Positions 12,195-21,351 of a stretch of DNA of 64,000 nt are shown here, piece by piece. Within the stretch, counting starts at the first letter, position 1. Every line of letters starts with the position of its first letter. This stretch comes from Paraphaeosphaeria minitans (taxonomy: Eukaryota > Ascomycota > Dothideomycetes > Pleosporales > Didymosphaeriaceae), in contig WJXW01000006.1 of the NCBI GenBank assembly GCA_015832175.1, positions 2,418,001-2,482,000 of the forward strand, given 5' to 3'. The translations under genes were made by a program, and so were the position numbers. The notes under the pieces were generated by a model. It made no database searches. It was not told where the DNA came from and saw nothing but the letters and a program-made list of their open reading frames with translations.

Positions 12195-14061
12195 CTAAGC
12201 ACTCCCATTGGCCGCCTTCTCTCCCGCTATTATCCCCCGAACACCGCCCTTTCCACCAACCTCCCTGTAAATAGCATTCACGCCCAGATCCGCACCAATG
12301 TTAATCTGGACCTCTACCTTGCCACCCTTCTTGATGCCCTTGATAGCCGCCTCGGACAGCACATTGCTCACCTTCCACGTCTTCTCGCGGAGCTCATCCT
12401 CCTCGTCGCTTTCGTCCTCACTGTCATCCTCAGAGTCGTCCTCGGCCTTCTCCTTCTTGGTCTTGGGCTCTGGTTTCGTGACCTTGATGTGGCGCAGGCC
12501 CTCGGCGAGCTTGATCAGCACATCGCCGCCCTCGCGGGGCGTGCTGATGATGGCGGTCCGCCGGACGGGTAGAGGTGTCTCGGCGTCGACGATGGCGTGG
12601 AACACGCCGTTGCTCTCGTCGCCCGAGATGCACAGGACGCCGACAGCGTGGCTGAGGTGTGGGGTCACCGTCACCATGGGGTGCGTGCTCTGCTCGATGT
12701 CCTCGAGCTCGAACTCCTGGATCAGGGAGGCCTGGATGGAGGCGCCGCGGACGGAGAGCTCCGAGGGGTTGATGGCGCTGGGGGAAGTCGAGGGTGCGAG
12801 GACGGTCGTGGTCTCGGGGAAGGCGTTGGCGATCGTGGAGGCGATCTTGGGCGTGTGGGCGTTGCCGCCGGCGAGGATGACCTCGGTGATGTCGAGGGGG
12901 TCGAGCTGGGCCTTCTCGACGGCGTGGAGCACGAGGCGGGAGAAGGCGGAGAAGTGCTTGTTGCCGAGGAGATCGTATCGCGTGCGGTTGATGGAGGCTG
13001 TGTAGTCGATGCCGCCGACGAGGCTCTCGACGGAGAAGTTGGCGCTCGTGCCGATTGAAAGGGCCTTCTTGACGGCCTCGCACTCGAGCTTGAGCTTGGC
13101 CAGACCGCGGGCGTCTTCCCTGGGGTCGCTGGCAGACTTGTGCTTCTTGAGGAACTCCTTGGCGAAGTAGTCGATGAGCACCTGGTCGAGCTTCAGGCCG
13201 GTGACCTCGTAGTCGTGGAGGGTTGCGAGGATGGTGTAGATGCCGCCGCGGGAAGCAACAACAGCAACGTCGGAGCGGGTGCCGCCGAGATCAGCCACGA
13301 CAACAATCTTGTCGGCCAACTTCGCCTCGGGACGAGCATCGTACGCGAGCACAGCGGCCACAGGCTCGTTGATGAACTGGAGCACCTCAATGCCCGCATC
13401 TTTTGCGGCCTTGTTCAGCGCCTCCTTCTGGGCGTCGGAGAAGTTGGTGGGGACGGTGATGACGGCGGCGTTGACCTCCTTTCCGAGGTAGTAGGCGGCC
13501 GAATTCCGTAACCTTTTCAAGTGGCGGGTTGTGATGTCGCTGACGGTGATGTCATTTTCCTTGTCCTCTGCGCTGTCCCTGACCTTGAAGGCAATGGTCG
13601 ACTCATGCTCGAGGGGGTGGGCAGATTCGTGGCAGGGCGTGGCATCTATCGACTTGAACCTGTCCCCTGTTAGACAGCTGCGGCAGCACTGCGGAAGGGA
13701 GGACGCACTCTTGGCCCAGGAAGTCCCTGAAGTATGCAACCGTATTCTTCGCATTCCGCAAAAACTGCGTCTTGGCCTGTCCACCGTGGAGTTCTTCGCC
13801 TTCTACGTAGGAGAGCACCGAGGGAATCTGGCGATCTGGGTGAGGTTGTCAGCGACCCTCCGCAGCGACGGCGGAAAAGCGACCCACCTCCGTCCTCGTT
13901 GGCAATGACCTCTGCCCGTCCTTCCTGTTCGCCTGTCAGTTCGCACCCCAGAAACATGCCAGGCATCCACGCACACCAGTGGTAAATCCAATGGAACTGT
14001 ACGAGTTTCCAAAGGATATACCAATTGCGACCCGCTGAGCGGGGTCGTTCTCTGCACTCAT
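12195..14061 (-). CDS. ssz1: Ssz1, atypical Hsp70 of the ribosome-associated complex
   Basis: Four exons: 14061-13977, 13932-13888, 13835-13709 and 13659-12195. The introns of 44, 52 and 49 bp all lie near the 5' end, and the protein is 573 residues. The nucleotide-binding domain begins VAIGISFGNSYSSI and continues AEVIANEDGDRQIPSVLSYV, VITVPTNFSDAQ, INEPVAAVLAYD and VVADLGGTRSDVAVV. The last is the Ssz1 version of the DLGGGT-type phosphate motif. The substrate-binding part is short and ends after an acidic Glu/Asp/Ser stretch, as in Ssz1 and Hsp70L1, instead of a full lid. Ssz1 pairs with the J-protein zuotin on the ribosome to stimulate Ssb-type Hsp70 on nascent chains. Its start is 258 bp from that of rrp40, transcribed the other way, so promoter sharing is likely. 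Confidence 0.93.
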
Positions 14062-14318
14062 TATGGTGATTTTTCTGTTTTGCTTTTCCGTGGAAGTCGC
14101 GAAAGTCTTCGTCTCCTTCTCTGTGGTCGTAAGGCGAGGAAATCACAGCGCTCTTGCAACTTTGTCGAGGAAAGTCGGGCGGGATCAAAATCATTTTGGT
14201 CTTGTCCCGCTAGCAAAACATCGCCATTGTTTAGCGCGCCAAGACTGATGCCTCGCCTTCACGTTCTGTATGCAAGTGCGCTCCTACGCCATTGACGACA
14301 TTCGCGGCAACAAAAAAT
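14062..14318. promoter_or_regulatory. Divergent promoter of ssz1 and rrp40
   Basis: Only 257 bp separate the two start codons. The pair joins a ribosome-associated chaperone and an RNA-exosome/ribosome-biogenesis factor, so common control is plausible. I could not identify a specific factor site with confidence. Confidence 0.5.
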
Positions 14319-15100
14319 ATGGCGGTTGATACAATGGTCGTCCTTCCGGGCGATACCGTCCCACAAGAAGCGCTCCCCACGCCTATGGGAAAGAAGAAGC
14401 ATCTCACACTGGGCCCCGGCCTCCGGCACATGCCACCCTCGACCGTCTCCAGCACAATTGCAGGCGGCCTGGTCACCGACCCGAAGAAAGTCGCCGCGTG
14501 GATAGAGTCCAACAGCGGCCGCGTAAGTCCTCTTGTCGCCCTGCGGGTCCAGCAGATGCTAATCGCAACGATCAGTACCTCCCCGCGACCGGCGACCTCG
14601 TCATCGCAACCGTCCAAACCTCCACCGCCGAAGCCTTCAACTGCACCCTCACCCCGCACACCCCTTACGCCGCCCTCCCGCACCTCGCCTTCGAAGGCGC
14701 CTCGAAGAAAACCCGGCCACAGCTCGCCCCCAACTCGCTCGTCTACGCACGCGTCGCCAGCGCAACGAAAGACTTCGCGCCAGAGCTGACCTGCGTCGAT
14801 CCCTCCACTGGCAAAAGCGAGGGTCTGGGTCCCCTGAAGAGCGGCATGGTGTTCAAGATCAGCCTGGGCATGGCGCGGCGGTTGCTGGCCGGGAAGAAGG
14901 GCGGGGTTGTGCTGCTGGAGGCGCTGGGGGAGAAGATGGGCTTTGAGATTGCGGTGGGGAGGAATGGGGTCGTTGTTGTGGATGGGGGGAACGTCAAGAG
15001 CACGCTTGCGATTGGGAAGGCGGTGCAGGAGGTGGATGAGCAGGCGCTTGGGGAGAAGGCGCAGAAGAAGCTGGCAGACAGAGTGTTGAAGAGCGTATGA
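14319..15100 (+). CDS. rrp40: Rrp40, RNA exosome cap subunit
   Basis: Exons 14319-14522 and 14576-15100, with a 53-bp phase-0 intron (GTAAGT donor), encode 242 residues, the normal size. After an N-terminal strand-rich part (VLPGDTVPQEA, LGPGLRHMPPSTVS) comes an S1 domain (YLPATGDLVIATVQ, LPHLAFEGASKKTRP, NSLVYARV). It is followed by the family signature ELTCVDPSTGKSEGLGPLK and a KH domain (MVFKISLGMARRLL, GFEIAVGRNGVVVV). Rrp40 (EXOSC3) sits on the hexameric ring and guides RNA into the 3'-5' exosome, acting in rRNA processing and nuclear RNA decay. ATG 14319 is the first in-frame ATG; further upstream only a TTG keeps the frame open. Confidence 0.95.
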
Positions 15101-15604
15101 GAGACGACAACTACACTGCATGTTGCCTTTCCCCGCGGGCCTGCGCGGCTGCTGTCGGGCCAATGAAGAGGGCTTGAAGATGGAGTGGATGCATTGGACG
15201 ATGGACTCGCGTTAGGGCCTGCTTCGATGTGTTCGATGCACACTTTCTTGCGAAGACCCGAGCCGCCGAGCAGCCTCCTCGGGCTTTAGCCGTCCCTTGA
15301 GTCCATGTTGTGGAAGGATACGGGCTTTACCTCTTCATGAAACAGATCTAGATGGGATAAGCTCCATGGACAAGATCCAGGACTTGAGTGCAGTGCTACG
15401 TAGGAGAAAGAGCGCAGCGTTTGATTGGTCGAGGTATCAAATCCACAGTAACAGGCTGTGTTCTCGCAGAAAAGCACGAAACCATTTGTGCACGGCCATC
15501 ATCGCAATCCCATATTGTGATTCATTTGATCAATTCCTGGTTCTTCTCAGCTATCAAGACATACGTCTACTTTTCCAAGCCCCTGCGTTTTCCACCACAA
15601 TCAT
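15101..15604. other. Convergent 3' intergenic region, rrp40 / aspartyl-tRNA synthetase
   Basis: This 504-bp stretch holds the two 3' ends. Short open frames on both strands look random. I see no further feature. Confidence 0.5.
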
Positions 15605-17367
15605 CTACGGCGTCACTCGCTGCGGGTCGCGCGGGAACAAGCTCGTCATCCGAATATTGGGCAGACCCAACCAGAACTGCACGATACGCTCCAACCCAAA
15701 TCCACCGCCGCCATGCGGCGGCGCACCATACCTAAAGCTATCGACGTACTCCCTGGTACCCGCGCTGTTGGGATCGATCGGGGGATCATGCTCGCGCATC
15801 ATCTTGGATAGCAGCTCCGCATCATGGATACGCTGCGCGCCCGAGCAAATCTCCTGCCCGCGCATGAAGAAGTCGTAGCTGTTGGACAGCTTAGGGTTCT
15901 CGGGAGAGGGCATCGTGTACGCAGGCCGGACAGCGAGCGGGAACTGGTCGAGGACGTAGAAGTCTGAGCCGTATTTTTCGAGCACGAGGCGGCCGAGTTT
16001 CTTCTCCTGGGGCGTGGAGAGGTCGTCGTACTCGCCAATCTCACCGACATCTTCGCCCGTGCCCTGCGCTTCGCGCAGCATCTTGATGCCCTCTGGGAAC
16101 GGGATGCGCGGGACTTTTCCGCTCTCTGGCAGCTTAAAGTCGTCGACGTGGTAGGTGCTGCGGACGAGGTCGGTTTCCTTCTTGTAGCGCGTGTTGAGGC
16201 CCTGGAAGATGAAGAGCATGAGATCCTCGAGCACGCGGATGACCTCGTGGTAGTGCTCCTGGAACTCCATCTCCAGATCCAGCCCCGTGAATTCGGTCAA
16301 GTGGCGGGCGGTATTTGAGTTCTCGGCACGGAAGACGGGGCCGATCTCCATGACTTTCTGAAAGCGCGCGGCGATGAGCATCTGCTTGTAGAACTGGGGG
16401 GACTGGGCGAGGTAGGCGGGCTTGCCAAAGTAGTTGAGCTCGAAGACGTTGGCGCCGCCTTCGGAGGCTGCGCCGAGGATCTTGGGCGTCTCGACGGGGA
16501 TGAAGCCCTTCTGGGAGAGGAACTCGGTGAAGAGGAGGCGGACGCCGCCCTTGACGACGAAGATGGCGTGGTTGATCTTTGCGCGGAGGTCGATGGTACG
16601 GTTGTTTAGGCGGGTGTTGAGAGACACGAGTGGGCGGGCGTCGCCCTCTGTAGCCTTCTCCTCCTCTTCTCCCAGACCCTCGCTCGGCAACGGGCGCTCC
16701 GCATCTTCGACTTGGAGAGGGAGAGGAACCTCTGCTTTCTTCTCGATGAAGACCTTCTTGATGTGGATTTCAAAGTCCTTGATAGTCGCGCTGTTGATTG
16801 GCTCCGGAGCCTTCTTCACCAGTCCCGTAACAACAAGCAAGCTCTCGGTGCTCAGAGTGCCAGAGAATTTGACCATCTGCTTGCTGATCTTATCACTCGC
16901 CGCAATGACAGATTGTACAGTGTTCAGCCCCTGGCGCAGATTGATGAAGGCCAACTTTGCTGACTGCACGCGCGCATTCTCGACCCAGCACCTGAAAGTG
17001 ATCTCGTCGCCCTCGTGCTCTGGGATGGTGGATAGCTCGACGCGAGTCGCGCCCGTGGGCTTGAAGTCCTTGGAGCCGGTAAGCGGGAGCTCGCCGTAGT
17101 CTTCCTTGGACACATCTTCGGCGTCGGCAGCATCCTTCTTCTGGCGCTCTGCGAGCTCACGGGCTTTGGCTGCCGCCTTCTTCTCGGCCTAGCAAAAGTG
17201 TCAGTATCAGGGTCAGGGTCGGTGTCAGTGTCAGTGTCAGTGTCACGTGTCGCCGGCAGTCCAATGGCCAAACTGACCTTTTCCTTCTCCTTCTGAGCCT
17301 TCTTCAGGGCATTCTTGGAGGGCTCTGCCGGCGCAGCAGCTGCGGGCGCGTTGTTTTCTTCCGCCAT
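15605..17367 (-). CDS. dps1: Cytosolic aspartyl-tRNA synthetase
   Basis: Exon 1 ends at 17278 and exon 2 is 17188-15605, with an 89-bp phase-0 intron. Starting at ATG 17367 (MAEENNAPAA) gives 557 residues; in-frame ATGs at 17475 and 17439 could extend it by 36 or 24. A Lys/Glu/Ala-rich N-terminal helix typical of eukaryotic class IIb synthetases is split by the intron (ALKKAQKEKEK|AEKKAAAKAREL). Then come the anticodon-binding OB fold (about 110-210) and a class II catalytic core with motif 2 (FRAENSNTARHLTEF) and motif 3 (GGGGFGLERIVQFWLG). The flipping-loop and substrate region reads GGANVFELNYFGKPAYLAQS. The enzyme charges tRNA-Asp. Two TGAGTCA sites lie about 190-235 bp upstream. No mitochondrial presequence is evident. 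Confidence 0.96.
17189..17277 (-). repeat. Hexamer-rich intron of the aspartyl-tRNA synthetase gene
   Basis: The single 89-bp intron is largely made of repeated TGACAC/TGACCC units on the coding strand (17197-17246). It still has a GTCAGT donor and a CTAG acceptor. Short tandem units in such a small intron would make its length variable between strains. Confidence 0.75.
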
Positions 17368-17557
17368 GTCTTCGGTGGGTTGAGTCAAGGTCGGAGTTGC
17401 CCCGCCAAACGAAGATTTTACCCCGCCAAACGCGTCCATCGTCATTGGCGCTGGAGCATGACAGTCACAACCCATCTTTAAAACATCTACCTATCTGAAA
17501 AGAACGACCACAATTGTGACCACAGTGAGCTTCCATGCGTCATCTACGCCCTTAACT

Positions 17558-17564
17558 TGAGTCA
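17558..17564 (+). promoter_or_regulatory. Gcn4/CpcA-type site TGAGTCA, distal repeat
   Basis: Perfect palindromic TGAGTCA inside TCATCTACGCCCTTAACTTG-AGTCAC. An almost identical sequence recurs about 40 bp away. This is the consensus bound by Gcn4/CPC1/CpcA, the activator of amino-acid biosynthesis and tRNA synthetase genes during amino-acid starvation. Confidence 0.65.
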
Positions 17565-17595
17565 CATTGTCTTTGAATCATCTCCGCCCTTGATT

Positions 17596-17602
17596 TGAGT
17601 CA
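17596..17602 (+). promoter_or_regulatory. Gcn4/CpcA-type site TGAGTCA, second repeat
   Basis: Second perfect TGAGTCA, in TCATCTCCGCCCTTGATTTG-AGTCAT, 38 bp from the first. Duplicated sites upstream of an aminoacyl-tRNA synthetase fit cross-pathway control. The assignment is by motif only. Confidence 0.65.
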
Positions 17603-18071
17603 TGTCTTCTCCGAAGGGCAACCAGGGTTTCACGGCACCACACAGCGATCATCCCAAATTTCCAGTTCCTCTACGAGAGAAATAGCACTACCCGAGAGTA
17701 CTACTCGCATTGCAGCAGCTAGCCATCAGTAGAGGAAGCCAGGAGGGAAATTTACAAGTCACGATCTCAGCCAACGATCAAGTTTGAGAAGACCGTGATG
17801 ATTGCTGTATTAGCAGCTCGTATTATTCGGAGCTGGTTGTAATCCATCTGTGACATGTTTGGGAGCTGGCTTTAATAGTGATCCTGGTCACGTCTGGAAG
17901 AAGCACATAACTCCATAATGATGGCCCACCAATGGGTGAGCCATCTATCCGACCCTTTGTTCCGTCGACGTTCAAACCATTACCACCAAATCGGGCCATA
18001 AACCTTCGTCGAAGTAGAGATGAACCAGAGAAGAGTCCAGCAATGCTACCGAGAAAAAAAGCTGCAACCCC

Positions 18072-20115
18072 TCAGTCCGTCTTGCTAGCAGGAGCCAACT
18101 CAACGTCAGTCCCGGTCCCTGCGTCAGAAGGCGTACCAAGATGTTTTCCGGTAGGCAGCATATTGAGCCTATCCTCATCCCGATCCATGTCCTTATACGT
18201 GAACCAGAATGCCACTCCACTGATAAAGCAGATGATGGCGACACTGCCATAATTCCACGTCAAGTGTGGGTCTTCAGACAGCGGCGTGAACGCCTCGCTC
18301 AGCGCCGCCGACAGCGAATTCGTGAACAAGCTGAACGCCTGCACCAAACTTCGCATGCTCTTGGGTGCTTTGGTGAAGGCATATTCGAGAGACACGACGG
18401 ATGCCATGATCTCCGATGCTGCGATCAGGATGTATACGCCTGTTTGTGCCCAAACGTTGATGTCAGAGCGGCAGCCTTCCTCCTCCATCATCACGCCGCA
18501 GGGTGACTTGCGGTAGATGTAGTACTGGATTACGCAGGCCCAGATCATGCCTGTGGTGGCGAGCATGAAGCCTGCGAAGATCTTCTTGATTGGCGTGAAG
18601 CGGATGCCTGCTTTGCGGAGCGCAGGGTAGATGAGCAGGTCAAGGAGAAGAACTAGGATGATGATGGCGATGGGATCCAGGTTCTGGAGGAGGTCGTTGG
18701 GGATGCCGTGGAGCTGCATTGTGTCGGCTTGCTGGATGAGGTTCGAGTTGAGTTGGTTGTAGGAGAGCCAGTAGAGCGGCAGCCAGAGAAGCACACCGCA
18801 GGCCGCCCATCCTCGAGCAACTTCGTCGACCCAGGCGTCGTCGTAGATCATCCAGGCCGGCTTGGCGGATCCTAAACGCGAAGGCTTGACGCTCTCCCAG
18901 AAGGAGCTATTTCGAGCGTTCTTCCAGGTCCGAATGGGGCTCCAGCTCCAACGGCCCTTCATTGCTAGCAAGGGTAACTTGATAGCGGGACCGAGAACGC
19001 TGCCGGACGGCGGTGTGTGGATGTACATCTTCTTGCAGAAGAATAGGACCGGAAATGCCACGAGGAAGAAGGCAGTAGGGACGAGGAATGCGGGCCAGAA
19101 TCCGATGTATCGCTCAATATACACCTAGATATGTCTGTCAGTGTAGCCCTGGGGTGGAGCTGAGTTGTAAGAACATACCATGGAGAGTTGGCCGATCAAA
19201 GCACCAATGTTGACGAACCTGACCATGTCAGTTTTATTCACGATTTAGTTTTGGAGACTGCTTACATGTAGAACCAATTGTAAATGCGGGTAGCAGTTTC
19301 GGCGGGATCAACGATAACACGTCGGCCTGTACAAATTCAACACTCGGTCACGCCATCACATGGTATTGCCGCCTCACCTTTCTTGTCGACCTCGACGCGC
19401 GGTGCATCCTGGGGAACTTGCTCCGCAATAAGCGGCGAGATGTTGGGCTTGAACGTGCCAGTCCCGAGGCCCATGATCAGCAAACCGAACATAAACAGCG
19501 CGAGTGCACTATTCGGCTTGTCGAGCATGCCTGGAGTCGACGAGCCCACCAAGAGCACATGACCAATCTCCGCGATGATGACCGAGTAGACAATCGTCTT
19601 GTAACGTCCAAGGTACGTGTCCGCAATCCAGGCACCAAGCAAAGGGCACAAGTAAATGTAGAACTGGTTGAACGTCGTGATGCTGAAGGCCTTCTTTTTT
19701 CCCATGCCGAGGGCGCCGGGGGTGGAATTGGCATCGTTTGGGTGGAGAGCCGCACCCCAGGGAGTGGTCAGCCAAGTATCGTCGTCCTTCTTGCGGGGCT
19801 TGGAGATGAAGTTGGAGAAGAGCGCGAGGGTGCCATAGTAGCTCATGCGCTCGACGAGCTCGACAAAGGCGATGGTGTACACTGCTCGCAGTCAGTCATG
19901 TCAGGCGCGAGTCTATCATCTCACTTACCTCGCCACGGAATTTTCGCCGGCACACGCTGCAACGTCGCTAGCTCCTCCTGCGTTGGAAGGCTGCCCTCAG
20001 ATGCTATCTCGGCCACATTGCTCTCGAACTGGGACTTGCGCTCTGAATCGCCGATGCCGTCAACGAGCGCGGGGTCGACCTGGGTCTCGATACGGTCGCC
20101 AATTGCCTCAACCAT
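18072..20115 (-). CDS. PTR2-type proton-coupled oligopeptide transporter
   Basis: Five exons: 20115-19929, 19881-19378, 19326-19266, 19218-19179 and 19124-18072. The introns are 47, 51, 47 and 54 bp. The protein is 614 residues, typical of fungal POT/PTR carriers. The first about 60 residues are hydrophilic (MVEAIGDRIETQVDP). The core begins YTIAFVELVERMSYYG, the POT ExxER signature in helix 1. It continues GAWIADTYLGRYKTI (PTR2 family signature), LLIMGLGTGTFKPNISPL (helix 4-5 region) and IYNWFYMFVNIGALIGQLS across two splice junctions. About 12 membrane helices can be traced, with a longer loop at about residues 310-350. It imports di- and tripeptides with protons at the plasma membrane. The first ATG after the promoter was used. 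Confidence 0.94.
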
Positions 20116-20992
20116 GATGTCGTTTTGTGTGTGTGTGTATTGTATCCAGTAGGGGTGTGGATCGAAGGCCACGACGAGGGGCTTGGGCGAGGTCGAGGTC
20201 CAGGTCCAGCAAACAGATCGGGCAGGAACTTTATATTAGGACACGGACCCTCGAGCACACCTTTCTTCTTCACCCTATCTCTTCCTGCCCGTTTGTTCCT
20301 GATAAGCTCGACTCCGTAATCTTGGATTTGAATAAGCACGGTTAACTCTCGTTGACATTCACCTAGAAAATTCAGGTATGTTCCGTCAACCTGGTCTTGT
20401 ATGATTGTTTCATGGCGATTGCACAGACAGTCAGTCTTGAGCGCACTTGTATTCGTTTTTTGCAGCACCTGTCCACGAATGCTGCCCAAAAAGACAAGAA
20501 GGTTCATGCCACTCGCACAAACAACGCCACGGGGTCTCCCTTCTGATCAGCTGTTCGCAAACCACAGGCAGGCAACGAGGTGGTGTAGCATTGCAGATTG
20601 CGTTGCCCTAATAGCACGATGGATGGCATGCTCTGAGAACAACCAAGCCCACTCGCACGCAGAGACCTGTTACGTTGCACAGCACTCGTGCTCGGAGCGT
20701 AAACCATGTCCCAAATGATGAAGTTACCACACCACTGGTATGAAAGACCAACATAATAGTTGTTTCATGTAAATCTGACTCTTCCACGACCTCCTGTGCG
20801 TTAATAGTGTGGAGCCACAAGTCGTTTTACGGCAGCTAACACAGGTTCAAGTAGAGCTACAGCAAACTACACAATGTGTTGTTACATGCGATCTCATTGG
20901 GCCTCGATAATCATGGTAAAGGCTGGTAGGTGTACATAGTAAACATTGCTGGCAGACCGTCACCGTTCTGAAACCACTGCATCTGCCAGACA
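20116..20992. other. Upstream region of the peptide transporter gene
   Basis: This gap of nearly 0.9 kb is bordered on its distal side by a MITE. It has a short GT run at 20126-20141 close to the start codon. I found no coding or RNA feature. Confidence 0.5.
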
Positions 20993-21000
20993 GGCATGAT

Positions 21001-21142
21001 CTGCGCTTGCAGTAGTCCGTATTACGGTGACTACGGTATTGTTAGAAGCCGTTCTTGGGCCTGCCGTATCGTAGCTGATACCCACCGTACCGTAACCGTA
21101 GTTAGGTCTCACGGTTCGTACCACAAATCACTGCAAGCGCTG
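21001..21142. mobile_element. hAT-like MITE, short internally deleted copy
   Basis: The 142-bp element has ends CTGCGCTTGCAGTAGTCCG and, read inwards from the right, CAGCGCTTGCAGTGATTTG, so 11 bp (GCGCTTGCAGT) are perfect. Flanking 8-mers are GGCATGAT (20993-21000) and GGCACGAT (21143-21150), an 8-bp target-site duplication with one transition. An 8-bp duplication and CAGNG-like termini are hallmarks of hAT elements. There is no coding capacity. Its left half matches the reverse complement of 26400-26472 and its right half that of about 26030-26090, so it is an internally deleted, oppositely oriented relative of the element at 26026. Confidence 0.75.
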
Positions 21143-21351
21143 GGCACGATATCCGGCGTTGTAAGACATAAAAGATGCTCCATTGATGTAAGTGTCTAGG
21201 TTGCTAGCGTTCTTACAATGTTGAGCTCCGACCGTGACAACCTTGAAAGAGTGGATGTTGAATCCTTGTATTCGCAGCTCTAGGACTTGCCCGCATAAAC
21301 AGAAGAAAAAGGGAAACGAGAGAAAGAGTGAAGTCCATGTGCCGAAACACG

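Larger units (their letters stand above)
17476..18071. other. Upstream region of the aspartyl-tRNA synthetase gene
   Basis: This gap contains the synthetase promoter and the 3' end of the peptide transporter gene. Apart from a 26-bp direct repeat that carries two TGAGTCA sites, nothing stands out. Confidence 0.6.

Noticed and set aside
12298..13511. Long plus-strand frames opposite ssz1
   Set aside because: Antisense shadows of a clear Hsp70-family gene with GC-rich third positions.
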